From VBCG01 sp044226535 (GTDB lineage Bacteria > Pseudomonadota > Gammaproteobacteria > Burkholderiales > Casimicrobiaceae): a stretch of 64,000 nucleotides of DNA. The notes below the pieces were generated by a model. That model was not told the origin of the DNA. It made no database searches and was given only the letters and a program-made list of their open reading frames with translations. Within the stretch, counting starts at the first letter, position 1, and the number at the start of each line of letters is the position of its first letter. Of the stretch, positions 46,121 through 55,468 are shown piece by piece. The position numbers and the translations under genes are program-made. The DNA lies in the NCBI GenBank assembly GCA_044226535.1, contig JBGAGT010000008.1:124001-188000 (forward strand), given 5' to 3'.

Positions 46121-46738
46121 ATGAATACCAAATCGCACTGGGATCATGTCTATCAGATAAAAGCCCCGACTGCCGTAAGCTGGTTTCGGCCACATCTTGA
46201 ACGGTCGCTGCGCTTCATCGAAAGCGTCGTCCCCGACCGGGACGCTGCGTTGATCGATGTGGGAGGCGGAGAATCAACGTTGGTGGACGACCTCGTGGCC
46301 ACCGGCTATCGCAATGTGAGTGTTCTGGACATTTCATCGACCGCACTGACGGTTGCGCGAGAACGTCTTGCGTCCGCCTCGACTCGCGTGAGTTGGTTAT
46401 GCGGGGATGTCACAACCTACCCACTGGGCCACCATCAGTTTGACCTGTGGCACGACCGCGCTGTCTTCCACTTCCTCACCGACCCGGAAGCACGTGCTGC
46501 GTATGTTCGCCAGGTCGCGAACGCGGTAAAGCCGGGTGGCTATGTCATCGTGGCTACATTCGGCCCCGAAGGCCCGCTTCAATGCAGCGGACTCGACGTG
46601 GTTCGCTACGACGCCGACCAACTTCACAGCGAGTTTGGCGGCAGATTCCAATTGGTCGAGCACGCCACCGAGCTTCACCAGACGCCGGCCGGCGCCCACC
46701 AACAGTTTGTCTATTGTCTTTGCCGAGTCAGCTGGTAA
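46121..46738 (+). CDS. Class I SAM-dependent methyltransferase
   Basis: A 205-residue soluble methyltransferase. AALIDVGGGESTLVDDL is the SAM-binding glycine loop, VSVLDISSTALTVARERL motif II, SWLCGDVTTYPL motif III and FDLWHDRAVFHFLTDP motif IV. The N-terminus HWDHVYQIKAPTAVSWFRPH resembles thiopurine/metal(loid)-associated methyltransferases found in metal islands. The substrate is unknown; it lacks the ArsM Cys triad, so arsenite methylation is unlikely. GGGAGGTGCAGCTCC precedes the ATG. It lies between copA and an EamA transporter in the same direction, suggesting co-transcription. Confidence 0.88.
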   Translation: MNTKSHWDHVYQIKAPTAVSWFRPHLERSLRFIESVVPDRDAALIDVGGGESTLVDDLVATGYRNVSVLDISSTALTVARERLASASTRVSWLCGDVTTYPLGHHQFDLWHDRAVFHFLTDPEARAAYVRQVANAVKPGGYVIVATFGPEGPLQCSGLDVVRYDADQLHSEFGGRFQLVEHATELHQTPAGAHQQFVYCLCRVSW

Positions 46739-46752
46739 CGGGAATCCGGAAC

Positions 46753-47808
46753 ATGAGCATGCCGAAGGGCGTTTGGACTGCACTGCTTGCGGCAGCATTG
46801 TTCGGCGCAAGCACGCCCATCGCCAAGACTTTGCTCGAAGAAATGCCACCCGTCCTGCTTGCAGGACTGTTTTACGCCGGCTCGGGGCTTGGACTGGCAC
46901 TCGTCCTCGCAATTCGACAGGGGATCTCGGGCCGCGCCAGCGACGCTTGGGTATTGCCCGCACGAAGCGATTTGAAATGGCTCGCTGGCGCCATTGGATT
47001 TGGAGGCGTTGCCGGGCCGATATTCCTGTTACTTGGCCTTCAATCCACTGCGGCGTCGGTCAGTTCGCTGCTACTGAATCTCGAATCGGTGTTTACCGCA
47101 CTCTTGGCGTGGACCGTCTTTCGCGAGAACTTCGACCGGCGCATTGCGCTGGGCATGCTGTTGATCGTCGTGGGGGGACTGGCGCTGTCATGGACACCGG
47201 GCACGTTGCAGGTGTCGACCGGTTCACTGCTCGTGGCGGCTGCCTGCTTCTGCTGGGGCGTGGATAACAACCTGACGCGAAAGGTTGCCGCCAATGACGC
47301 GATGACCATTGCCTGCATCAAAGGCTTGGTGGCTGGCGCCGTGAGCATCGGAATAGCAATCGCCATGGGTGCCAATGCGCCATCCCTTACCGCCATCGCC
47401 TCTGCGGCTACAGTGGGTTTCGCGGGTTACGGCATCAGCCTTACGTTGTTCGTGGTCGCATTGCGTGAACTGGGGACGGCGCGCACCGGCGCGTATTTCG
47501 CGGTGGCGCCATTCTTCGGCGCACTACTCGCCATTGTCTTGCAGCACGAGCCCGTTACTCTGACGCTGATTGCGGCGGCAGTGCTAATGGCTGGCGGCGT
47601 CTGGCTGCACGTCACTGAGCACCACGTGCACGATCACGAGCACATGGTCGGGAGTCATTTGCACCCGCACACGCACGACGAACATCACCAACACTCGCAT
47701 GAGTCAAACTGGGACGGGACGGAGCCCCACTCGCACCTCCATGACCACAAGCCGATAAGGCACGCCCATGCCCACTATCCTGACATTCATCATCGCCATG
47801 AACACTGA
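46753..47808 (+). CDS. EamA/DMT family transporter with histidine-rich tail
   Basis: A 351-residue membrane protein: ten helices in two EamA repeats (ALLAAALFGASTPIAKTLL and SSLLLNLESVFTALLAW in the first, LVAAACFCWGVDNNLTRK and GYGISLTLFVVALRELG in the second). After the last helix, about 55 residues are very His-rich (HHVHDHEHMVGSHLH, HPHTHDEHHQHSHE, HLHDHKPIRHAHAHYPD), a likely cytosolic metal-binding tail. The core family exports small metabolites; the tail plus the location among copper genes suggests a metal-linked role, maybe divalent-cation export or metal sensing. This is inference. The gene begins 14 bp after the methyltransferase. Confidence 0.85.
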   Translation: MSMPKGVWTALLAAALFGASTPIAKTLLEEMPPVLLAGLFYAGSGLGLALVLAIRQGISGRASDAWVLPARSDLKWLAGAIGFGGVAGPIFLLLGLQSTAASVSSLLLNLESVFTALLAWTVFRENFDRRIALGMLLIVVGGLALSWTPGTLQVSTGSLLVAAACFCWGVDNNLTRKVAANDAMTIACIKGLVAGAVSIGIAIAMGANAPSLTAIASAATVGFAGYGISLTLFVVALRELGTARTGAYFAVAPFFGALLAIVLQHEPVTLTLIAAAVLMAGGVWLHVTEHHVHDHEHMVGSHLHPHTHDEHHQHSHESNWDGTEPHSHLHDHKPIRHAHAHYPDIHHRHEH

Positions 47809-47835
47809 CAAGCTGGCACGTTACGGTACCTGGCA

Positions 47836-48048
47836 ATGACCACCGTCTTGCTCGAATCGGTGTTGACCTGCCCGCATTGCGGTTTTGCCTCGCAGGAGAA
47901 GATGCCGACCGATGCCTGCCTGTATTTCCACGAGTGCAGCCACTGTAGGAAGCTCTTACGTCCAAACCGCGGCGATTGCTGCGTGTTCTGCTCGTTTGGT
48001 TCAGTCAAATGCCCTCCAGTACAAGTGCAAAACCCATGTTGCGGCTAA
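47836..48048 (+). CDS. GDCCVxC domain small protein
   Basis: A 70-residue protein with ten Cys. CPHCGFASQEKMP is followed by FHECSHCRKLLRPNRGDCCVFCSFGSVKCPP, here described in parts: a zinc-ribbon-like CxxC pair, then the family hallmark G-D-C-C-V-F-C, then K-C-P-P. It matches the GDCCVxC family, some members of which carry selenocysteine; here all positions are Cys (TGC/TGT). It is found in mercury, arsenic and copper islands, and a redox or metal-trafficking role is suspected. No signal peptide, so cytosolic. The 275 bp after it up to 48323 hold no gene I can support. Confidence 0.85.
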   Translation: MTTVLLESVLTCPHCGFASQEKMPTDACLYFHECSHCRKLLRPNRGDCCVFCSFGSVKCPPVQVQNPCCG

Positions 48049-48323
48049 TCCCTGCTTCCGATCTCGCGGTCGCGGACCGGAATTGGCCGTTTGCACATTT
48101 GGCGGGCAGCCGTCGGACCGGCGAGGCCGCCGGTCAGCCCACAGGAACCTGGAGCCGGGTCAGGTCTACGCAATCCCATCGAATCCGACTATGATGGTGC
48201 CTATCAGGTCAACGTTTCGAAGCCGACTGTTTCCGACGACCATGGCCAACTCGCCCTTCGCAAGCCCGACGACACGCACACCGCTTGCGACGCGGCGCTA
48301 GTGGCACCACTGCCAATACAGGC

Positions 48324-48764
48324 ATGACTCGTCGCTCGCTCCGTCAGCTCTGCTGGGTCCTCGTGGGCGCCCTTCTTTATGGCCAGGTGGCCATCGCCGC
48401 CTACGCCTGTCCGCGAGCACTCCCGGAATCCTCCATGGTCATGTCGACCCAGCCGGTCGTGGTCGCGGCCGACAAGGCCGGCGACCAGACCGACGCGCCC
48501 ACAAGCGCGCAGATTGCCGGCTGTGATGGCATGCTTGGGGCGATGGACCCACCGGCCGACAAGCTTTGTGCGGAGCATTGCAATTACGGTCACCAGAGCG
48601 ACCAAGCGGCAAGTGTGGTGCTACCTGCCGTGCTGATGACACCGCTCTACGTAGTAACGCCGATGCCGCCACCCTCCGTGGCATCGCAGCCTGCAATTGA
48701 TCTGAGTGCCTTGGCTGAGGCGGCCCCACCGCTCGCCATCCTGCACTGCTGCTTCCGAATCTGA
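48324..48764 (+). CDS. CopL-like exported copper-resistance accessory protein
   Basis: A 146-residue protein with a signal peptide (QLCWVLVGALLYGQVAIAAYA) and Cys distributed as a pair in the middle (CDGMLGAMDPPADKLCAEHC) and a terminal HCCFRI. The segment LCAEHCNYGHQSDQ and the closing PPLAILHCCF are typical of a small copper-resistance protein family seen before cusCBA or czc operons. Function is unproven; periplasmic metal binding is likely. The ATG at 48324 follows weak ribosome-site sequence. It precedes the efflux operon by 130 bp. It is one of three small exported Cys/His proteins in the island. Confidence 0.75.
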   Translation: MTRRSLRQLCWVLVGALLYGQVAIAAYACPRALPESSMVMSTQPVVVAADKAGDQTDAPTSAQIAGCDGMLGAMDPPADKLCAEHCNYGHQSDQAASVVLPAVLMTPLYVVTPMPPPSVASQPAIDLSALAEAAPPLAILHCCFRI

Positions 48765-48894
48765 TCCTCTCCTAGATCGCGCGCTCACGACCCACTGGGT
48801 CGGCTGGGCGTCTCGGTCGCGTTCGTTCGTCCGCAGTTAGGCGTTTGCGGCGTAACGGGCCGACGAAACACACGTTTCGTTGTCGGGAGGTTCC

Positions 48895-50238
48895 ATGCTT
48901 TCTTTGACGTTGCCATCCGCATCGCTCGCGCGGCGCGTACGCAAGCTAACGCTACTGGTGATCGGGGTCAGCTCGATCCTGCCGACCCTAGACGCTCACG
49001 CCCAGCGCGCGCTGACCCTCGACCAGGCGCTTCGCGCCGCACAGGAGCGGTCGCAGAGACTGGTAGCGCAAGATGCGGCCGCCGCAGCTTCGCGTGACAT
49101 GGCCGTTGCCGCGGGGCAATTCCCTGATCCGACGCTCAAGCTCGGACTGATCGATGTTCCGGTGAATGGATCGGATCAGTTCAGTCTGACGCGCGACTCC
49201 TTCACCATGGGCACGATTGGCCTATCGCAGGAATTCACGCGCTCTGAAAAGCGACGCGCCCGGACGACCCGCTACGAGCGCGAGGCGGATGCCGCCGATG
49301 CTGCTCGCCGGGCGGCGCTCGCCGATCTGCGGCGAGACACCGCACTTGCCTGGCTGGATCGCTACTTCCAAGAGCGTGTGCTTGACGTGCTGTCGAGCCA
49401 GCGCGATGAAGCACGGCTGCAGATCGACGCTGCCGAGGCTGCCTACCGTGGCGGGCGAGGTTCGCAGACGGATGTGTTTGCTGCGCGTTCAGCGGTGGCT
49501 CAATTCGAAGACCGCATTCGCCAAGCCGAACAGCGCATTCTCACCGCCAAGACCAAGCTCGCGCGTTGGGTGGGCAACGAAGGAACCGGCCCGTTAGCCG
49601 CGCCACCGAATCTTGCGGTCCTGCACCTGGACGCCGAGGGCCTGGACGCGAGTTTGAAGCATCACCCACAACTCCAAGTCTTGAATCAACAGGAGCAGGT
49701 TGCACTCGCGGAGGCTGATGTCGCGAAGGCCAACAAATCGGCCGATTGGAGCGTGGAGTTGACCTACAGCCAGCGCGGCCCGTCGTATTCGAATTTCGTT
49801 TCACTCAATGTCTCGATTCCGCTGCAGTGGGATCAGGGTAATCGCCAGAACCGCGAACTCGCCGCGAAACTGGCACTGGCTGATCAGTTGCGCGCACAGC
49901 GCGAGGAGGCCGCGCGCGAGCATATCTCCGACGTACAAAGTTGGCTGCAGCAGTGGCAAGGAGACCGTGCGCGTCTCACGTACTACGACAGCACGCTGAT
50001 CCCGCTCGCCAGCGAGCGCACGCGAGCCGCGCTTGCGGGCTATCGAGGCGGCGGCGGAACACTTACGTCGGTATTGGAATCCCGCCGGATGGAGATCGAT
50101 GTCCGGCTGGAGCAGCTCCGTCTCGAGATGGAGGCCGCCGGCCTATGGGCGCAACTCGAATACCTGATTCCGACAGAGCATTCGACTGCGATCCTCCAAC
50201 GCGTTACCGCGACGCGTGCCACAGCGATGGAGAAGTGA
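48895..50238 (+). CDS. cusC: RND efflux outer-membrane factor CusC-type
   Basis: A 447-residue TolC-family protein, first gene of the cusCBA set. GGGAGGTTCC before the ATG at 48895 is a strong ribosome site; a GTG/TTG reading 15 bases earlier is not needed. After the signal peptide (LTLLVIGVSSILPTLDAHA) are ALTLDQALRAAQERSQRL, SRDMAVAAGQFPDPTLKLG and the long helical repeats EADVAKANKSADWSVEL and SVLESRRMEIDVRLEQL. Unlike the TolC at 39962 it has no lipobox. It forms the outer-membrane exit for copper pumped by CusA through CusB. The adaptor gene starts two bases after its stop. Confidence 0.92.
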   Translation: MLSLTLPSASLARRVRKLTLLVIGVSSILPTLDAHAQRALTLDQALRAAQERSQRLVAQDAAAAASRDMAVAAGQFPDPTLKLGLIDVPVNGSDQFSLTRDSFTMGTIGLSQEFTRSEKRRARTTRYEREADAADAARRAALADLRRDTALAWLDRYFQERVLDVLSSQRDEARLQIDAAEAAYRGGRGSQTDVFAARSAVAQFEDRIRQAEQRILTAKTKLARWVGNEGTGPLAAPPNLAVLHLDAEGLDASLKHHPQLQVLNQQEQVALAEADVAKANKSADWSVELTYSQRGPSYSNFVSLNVSIPLQWDQGNRQNRELAAKLALADQLRAQREEAAREHISDVQSWLQQWQGDRARLTYYDSTLIPLASERTRAALAGYRGGGGTLTSVLESRRMEIDVRLEQLRLEMEAAGLWAQLEYLIPTEHSTAILQRVTATRATAMEK

Positions 50239-50240
50239 TC

Positions 50241-51887
50241 ATGAATCGCAAATATCTAGCCGTCGGTCTCATTGCGACCACCATCCTTGGCGCGGTCGCG
50301 TACGGTCTCTATGCGTTGGGCGTCCAACAGGGCATGCGCATGGCGGACACCGCTCCCGGGGCCCAAGAGCGCCCAGCGGCCGCGCCAGGCGCGGCCACAG
50401 AAGCGGCGCCACCGAGCATCGCCCAGGGTGAGGAAGCCACTCGTCGCCACATTACTGCCGGCATCAAGGCAGGTGATGTCGATCCCGTAACCGGCAAACG
50501 AATCCTCTATTACCAGGACCCGATGGTTCCGGGTAACAAGTTCGACCGGCCCGCAAAGTCGCCGTACATGAACATGATGCTCGTCCCGGTTTACGCGGAC
50601 AGCGACAGTGACGCGAGCAAGGTGACGGTCAGCCCGCGTATTCAGCAGAACCTCGGCGTGCGTACTGCGTTGGTCATTGAAGGCGCGCTCTCACCGCAGG
50701 TTGCGGCCGTAGGCAGCATCGCATTCAACGAACGTGATCAGGCGATTGTGCAGGCCCGAGCCACGGGCTTTGTCGAGCGCCTGACCGTACGGGCGACGCT
50801 CGATGCCGTCGCCAAAGGTCAGGTCCTGGCTGAACTCTACGTGCCGGACTGGATCGCGGCACAGGAGGAGTTTCTTTCCGTACGTCGCATGCAGGGTTCC
50901 GACCTTGCATCGCTGGTCGACGGCGCACGATTGCGCATGCGTCAGGCCGGCATGAGCGAAGCGCAGATTGCGCTGGTCGAAACCACGGGTCGAACCCAAC
51001 CGCGCATGACGCTCACAGCCCCGATTGGCGGCGTCGTTACCGAATTGGCGGTACGTGAAGGGATGACCGTCACGCCTGGCGCCACACTGTTTCGCATCAA
51101 CGGCCTTTCAACAGTGTGGGCCAACGCCGAAGTGCCGGAGAGTCAATCCGCCCTGATCCGGCCCGGCGCGAAGGTGCAAGCAAAGAGTAGCGCTGTCCCG
51201 GGGACGACTTTCGAAGGCAAGGTGCAGGCGATCCTCCCCGAGGTCAACGCGGCCACACGGACGCTGAAGGCGCGGGTCGAATTGTCCAATCCCGGCAATC
51301 GGCTTGTCCCGGGCATGTTCGTGCAGATGCAATTCATGGACATGCACGCTGGCAAAGCGATGCTCGTGCCTACGGAAGCGATCATCCAGACCGGTAAGCG
51401 CACCGCCGTGATGCTGGCGGAAGACGGCGGGCGCTTTCGTCCGGTCGATGTGGAGATCGGCATCGAGACTGGCGGCCAGACCGAGATCAAGCGGGGTCTG
51501 CAGATCGGCCAACGGGTGGTCGTCTCCTCGCAGTTCCTGATCGACTCCGAGGCGAGTCTCAAGGGCATCGAGGCGCGTCTCAACGATGAGCCCAAACCCA
51601 GCGCCACGAATGCCGCGCCGCGACACGAAGGCGACGCCAAGGTGGAGCACATCGGCCCCGACGCCGTCACGTTGTCGCACGGGCCCATTAAGACGCTCAA
51701 ATGGGGACCGATGACCATGGACTTCAAGCCGCCGGCGCGGGGGCTGCCGCACGGGTTGGCGGACGGCGACCAAGTGCATTTCGAGTTCTACATGGGTGCC
51801 GACAACCTTCCACAGCTCACGGCCATAACGCCGCTGGCTCCGCAACCCACTTCACCCAACACACCGAAGTCGGGGAGCAAGCCATGA
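50241..51887 (+). CDS. cusB: RND periplasmic adaptor CusB with fused CusF domain
   Basis: A 548-residue membrane-fusion protein. It has an N-terminal anchor/signal helix, then a heavy-metal-binding segment (GKRILYYQDPMVPGNKFDRPAKSPYMNMML; the Met-rich SPYMNMML binds Cu(I) in E. coli CusB). The barrel-sandwich and hairpin follow (VQARATGFVERL, TLTAPIGGVVTELAVREG), then the beta-barrel and membrane-proximal domains (QTGKRTAVMLAEDG). Residues ~475-540 form a complete CusF domain (VEHIGPDAVTLSHGPI, LKWGPMTMDFK) with its Trp and two Met, like the native chaperone. The ATG follows the cusC stop directly and the 3' end overlaps cusA (ATGA). Adaptor and chaperone are thus joined in one chain. Confidence 0.95.
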   Translation: MNRKYLAVGLIATTILGAVAYGLYALGVQQGMRMADTAPGAQERPAAAPGAATEAAPPSIAQGEEATRRHITAGIKAGDVDPVTGKRILYYQDPMVPGNKFDRPAKSPYMNMMLVPVYADSDSDASKVTVSPRIQQNLGVRTALVIEGALSPQVAAVGSIAFNERDQAIVQARATGFVERLTVRATLDAVAKGQVLAELYVPDWIAAQEEFLSVRRMQGSDLASLVDGARLRMRQAGMSEAQIALVETTGRTQPRMTLTAPIGGVVTELAVREGMTVTPGATLFRINGLSTVWANAEVPESQSALIRPGAKVQAKSSAVPGTTFEGKVQAILPEVNAATRTLKARVELSNPGNRLVPGMFVQMQFMDMHAGKAMLVPTEAIIQTGKRTAVMLAEDGGRFRPVDVEIGIETGGQTEIKRGLQIGQRVVVSSQFLIDSEASLKGIEARLNDEPKPSATNAAPRHEGDAKVEHIGPDAVTLSHGPIKTLKWGPMTMDFKPPARGLPHGLADGDQVHFEFYMGADNLPQLTAITPLAPQPTSPNTPKSGSKP

Positions 51888-54800
51888 TCGCCCAACTCAT
51901 CCGTTGGTCGATCACCAACCGCTTCCTCGTGCTGTTGGCCACGCTCATGGTCAGCGGCTGGGGCGTGTATTCGGTGCTGAAGACGCCGCTCGACGCCCTC
52001 CCCGACCTTTCGGACGTGCAGGTGATCATCCGCACCTCCCATCCCGGTCAGGCGCCGCGGATTGTTGAGAACCAGATCACCTACCCGCTGACGACGACGA
52101 TGTTGTCTGTCCCGGGCGCCAAGACCGTGCGTGGCTACTCGTTCTTCGGCGATTCGTTCGTCTATGTGCTGTTCGAGGACGGCACCGATCTCTACTGGGC
52201 CCGGTCGCGGGTATTGGAATACCTCAATCAGGTGCAGTCACGGTTACCGGCCGGCGCGAAGGCTTCGCTGGGGCCGGATGCAACAGGGGTCGGCTGGATC
52301 TACCAGTATTCGCTGGTAGATCGCAGCGGAACCCATGACGCTGGCGAACTGCGAGCGTTGCAGGACTGGTTCCTCAAATTCGAACTGAAATCGGTGCCGA
52401 ACGTGGCCGAGGTCGCCTCGGTCGGCGGCATGGTGCGCCAATACCAGGTCCTGCTCGACCCTGACAAGCTCGCGGCCTACGCGATTCCTCACGCCAAGGT
52501 GATCGAGGCCATCCAGAAGGCCAATCAGGAAGCCGGCGGCTCGGTGCTCGAACTGGGCGAAGCGGAGTACGTCGTGCGCGCGTCCGGCTACCTGCAGTCG
52601 CTCGACGACTTCCGCAAGGTTCCGCTCAAGACCACCGACGCGGGCGTCTCCGTGCGCCTGGGTGACGTGGCGCGCATTCAGATGGGACCGGAGATGCGTC
52701 GCGGCATCGGGGAGCTGGATGGCGAGGGCGAAGCGGTGGGCGGCGTGGTCGTCATGCGCTCCGGCAAAAATGCGCTGGAGACCATCGCCGCCGTCAAGGA
52801 CAAGCTGCAACTGCTGCAGGCCAGCCTGCCCAAGGGTGTCGAGATCGTGCCGACTTACGACCGCTCGGGCCTCATCGAGCGGGCGGTCGAGAACCTCGGC
52901 CACAAGCTGTTGGAAGAATTCATTGTCGTCGCAGTGGTCTGTTTCATCTTCTTGTTCCACTTGCGCTCCGCATTCGTGGCGATTGTGTCGCTGCCGCTCG
53001 GCATCCTGGCGGCGTTCATCGTCATGCGCTATCAGGGCGTGAACGCCAACATCATGTCGCTGGGCGGCATTGCTATCGCGATTGGCGCGATGGTGGACGC
53101 CGCGGTGGTGATGATCGAGAACGCGCACAAGCATCTCGAACGCTGGGCACACGACCATCCGGACGAGACGCTTGACAATGACACCCGCTGGCAAGTCATC
53201 GGTGATGCGGCAGCCGAAGTGGGTCCAGCACTGTTCTTCTCGCTGCTGATCATCACCCTGTCGTTCATCCCGGTATTCACGCTGGAGGCGCAAGAGGGGC
53301 GGCTGTTCTCGCCACTGGCCTTCACCAAGACCTACGCAATGGCCGCCGCCGCCGGCATGGCGGTCACGCTCATTCCGGTGTTAATGGGGTACCTGATCCG
53401 CGGGCGCATTCCGGACGAGAAAGCCAATCCGCTCAATCGCCTGCTGATCGCCCTCTATCGACCGTTGCTCGACATGGTGCTGCGCGCGCCGAAGTTGACG
53501 CTTGCAGTCGCCGCCGTTGTATTAGTCGCGAGCCTCTGGCCATTGCAGCACATCGGCGGCGAATTCATGCCAAGGCTGGATGAGGGCGACCTCCTCTACA
53601 TGCCATCGGCACTGCCCGGTCTCTCCGCTGGCAAGGCGTCAGAGTTGCTGCAGCAGACCGACCGTCTCATCAAGACGGTCCCGGAAGTCATCAGCGTGTA
53701 CGGCAAAGCGGGACGGGCTGAGACGGCAACCGACCCCGCGCCACTGGAAATGTTCGAGACCACGATTCAGTTCAAGCCGCGTGAGCAGTGGCGACCGGGA
53801 ATGACCCAAGACAAGTTGGTCGAGGAGCTGGACCGAATTGTCAGGGTCCCGGGACTGACCAATATCTGGGTACCGCCAATCCGCAATCGCATCGACATGC
53901 TGGCCACCGGCATCAAGAGTCCAGTCGGGGTGAAGGTGGCCGGAACCGACCTCGCCACCATCGACCGCGTCACGGGGGAAATCGAGCGCGTGTTGAAGGA
54001 TGTGCCGGGCGTAAGCAGCGCGCTCGCCGAGCGCCTCACCGGAGGTCGCTATGTCGATGTGATGATCAATCGCGATGGCGCAGCTCGCTTCGGCATGAAC
54101 ATCGCCGACGTGCAGTCGGTGATCGCCTCTGCCGTCGGGGGGGACAACGTCGGCGAGACGGTCGAGGGTTTGCAGCGCTTTCCGATCAACGTGCGCTATC
54201 CGCGCGAGACTCGCGACTCGCTAGAAAAATTGCGGGCACTGCCTATTGTGACCGAGCGCGGCGCGCGCCTGGTGCTCTCGGACGTGGCTGAGATCAGGAT
54301 CACCGATGGACCACCGATGCTGCGCAGCGAGAACGCGCGGCTTTCGGGTTGGGTCTACGTCGACATCCGCGGTCGCGACCTCAAGTCCGCAGTGCAGGAC
54401 ATGCAGCGCGTGGTGGCGCAGAAGGTCCAATTGCCGGCCGGCTACTCGATTTCGTGGTCCGGGCAGTTCGAGTTTCTGGAACGCGCCACAGCGAAGCTCA
54501 AGGTCGTGGTGCCGTTCACGCTGTTGATCATCTTCGTGCTGCTCTATCTGACGTTCAAGCGCTTCGACGAGGCGGCGCTGATCATGGCTACGCTCCCGTT
54601 TGCCTTGGTCGGCGGCATCTGGCTGCTGTACCTGCTGGACTACAACCTCTCGGTGGCGGCCGCGGTCGGCTTCATTGCGCTAGCGGGCGTCTCGGCCGAG
54701 TTCGGCGTGATCATGCTGTTGTACCTCAAGCAAGCATGGGATGCGCGGCTCGCGCAAGGCAAGACCGGTACGGAAGACCTCTTGGATGCCATTCGAGAGG

Positions 54801-55054
54801 GCGCCGTGCTGCGGGTGCGCCCGAAGGCGATGACGGTTGCGGTCATCCTGGCTGGTTTGTTCCCAATCATGTGGGGCACCGGGACCGGCTCCGAGGTGAT
54901 GCAGCGGATTGCTGCGCCCATGGTCGGGGGAATGATAACCGCCCCTTTGCTGTCGATGTTCGTGATTCCGGCGGCCTACCTGCTCATGCGGCGAGCCCGC
55001 ACGCATATGGCACCACGACGTGCGTTTTGGCGGAGGCACCATGCGCCCGCATGA
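51884..55054 (+). CDS. cusA: Copper/silver RND efflux transporter CusA
   Basis: A 1056-residue heavy-metal RND pump with 12 helices and two large periplasmic loops. Key regions: DALPDLSDVQVIIRTSHPGQ at the entry, GGIAIAIGAMVDAAVVMIENAH in helix 4 with the proton-relay Asp and Glu, EFMPRLDEGDLLYMP, and a Met set in the porter domain (LEMFETTIQFK, RNRIDMLATGIKSPVG), the Cu/Ag-type signature rather than the Co/Zn/Cd CzcA type. It exports periplasmic Cu(I)/Ag(I) using proton influx. It overlaps cusB by four bases and its own end overlaps the next small gene by 14 bases. Full length, no disruption. Confidence 0.95.
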   Translation: MIAQLIRWSITNRFLVLLATLMVSGWGVYSVLKTPLDALPDLSDVQVIIRTSHPGQAPRIVENQITYPLTTTMLSVPGAKTVRGYSFFGDSFVYVLFEDGTDLYWARSRVLEYLNQVQSRLPAGAKASLGPDATGVGWIYQYSLVDRSGTHDAGELRALQDWFLKFELKSVPNVAEVASVGGMVRQYQVLLDPDKLAAYAIPHAKVIEAIQKANQEAGGSVLELGEAEYVVRASGYLQSLDDFRKVPLKTTDAGVSVRLGDVARIQMGPEMRRGIGELDGEGEAVGGVVVMRSGKNALETIAAVKDKLQLLQASLPKGVEIVPTYDRSGLIERAVENLGHKLLEEFIVVAVVCFIFLFHLRSAFVAIVSLPLGILAAFIVMRYQGVNANIMSLGGIAIAIGAMVDAAVVMIENAHKHLERWAHDHPDETLDNDTRWQVIGDAAAEVGPALFFSLLIITLSFIPVFTLEAQEGRLFSPLAFTKTYAMAAAAGMAVTLIPVLMGYLIRGRIPDEKANPLNRLLIALYRPLLDMVLRAPKLTLAVAAVVLVASLWPLQHIGGEFMPRLDEGDLLYMPSALPGLSAGKASELLQQTDRLIKTVPEVISVYGKAGRAETATDPAPLEMFETTIQFKPREQWRPGMTQDKLVEELDRIVRVPGLTNIWVPPIRNRIDMLATGIKSPVGVKVAGTDLATIDRVTGEIERVLKDVPGVSSALAERLTGGRYVDVMINRDGAARFGMNIADVQSVIASAVGGDNVGETVEGLQRFPINVRYPRETRDSLEKLRALPIVTERGARLVLSDVAEIRITDGPPMLRSENARLSGWVYVDIRGRDLKSAVQDMQRVVAQKVQLPAGYSISWSGQFEFLERATAKLKVVVPFTLLIIFVLLYLTFKRFDEAALIMATLPFALVGGIWLLYLLDYNLSVAAAVGFIALAGVSAEFGVIMLLYLKQAWDARLAQGKTGTEDLLDAIREGAVLRVRPKAMTVAVILAGLFPIMWGTGTGSEVMQRIAAPMVGGMITAPLLSMFVIPAAYLLMRRARTHMAPRRAFWRRHHAPA

Positions 55055-55406
55055 ACGCCTGCACCGATTCGTGGCACTCATCTGGGCCGCCCTGATTCTG
55101 TGCTGGGCACTCCCGCTTGGTGCCGCGCGCGCCGCCCCGTCACCAATGCTGGAGATCGAGTCGCTTGGGATGGCGGCAATGTCCACGCCCGCCATGCCCG
55201 ACGCGATGGACTGCGTGCCTTGTGCGAGTTGCTACGTCGCGCCGGCACCAGCGGCGAATGGGTTTGTTGGCAAATGCCCGACTTCCCTAGAACCCCGCTG
55301 TCGGATTCGGTCGGCAGAGTACCCGGCCCCGCTCTGCCGCCTCGGCGCAGGAGGTTGGCGGGCTCACGTGCCCATACGTATCGCGTTCTGCCGGTGGCTG
55401 GATTGA
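55041..55406 (+). CDS. DUF2946-like exported Cys-rich protein
   Basis: A 121-residue protein that starts inside the cusA 3' end, with GGAGGCACC before its ATG. The signal peptide is FVALIWAALILCWALPLGAARA. The mature part contains Met-rich sequence (MAAMSTPAMPDAMDC), a CVPCASCYVAPAP cluster and a C-terminal VPIRIAFCRWLD like DUF2946 proteins. These small periplasmic proteins are often next to copper pumps and may bind Cu, but the function is unknown. This is the third such protein of the island and the one most tightly linked to cusA. Confidence 0.75.
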   Translation: MRPHERLHRFVALIWAALILCWALPLGAARAAPSPMLEIESLGMAAMSTPAMPDAMDCVPCASCYVAPAPAANGFVGKCPTSLEPRCRIRSAEYPAPLCRLGAGGWRAHVPIRIAFCRWLD

Positions 55407-55468
55407 TCCGACGATGCCGCTCATTTTCTGCATCGACGATTTTCAATCAATCCGTCATCGGAGATCAT

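Noticed and set aside
46121..46738. Arsenite methyltransferase (ArsM)
   Set aside because: The SAM fold is clear but the conserved Cys set for arsenic binding is absent.
48049..48323. Short ORFs after the GDCCVxC gene
   Set aside because: Several frames are open but none has a ribosome site or recognisable product. Treated as intergenic.
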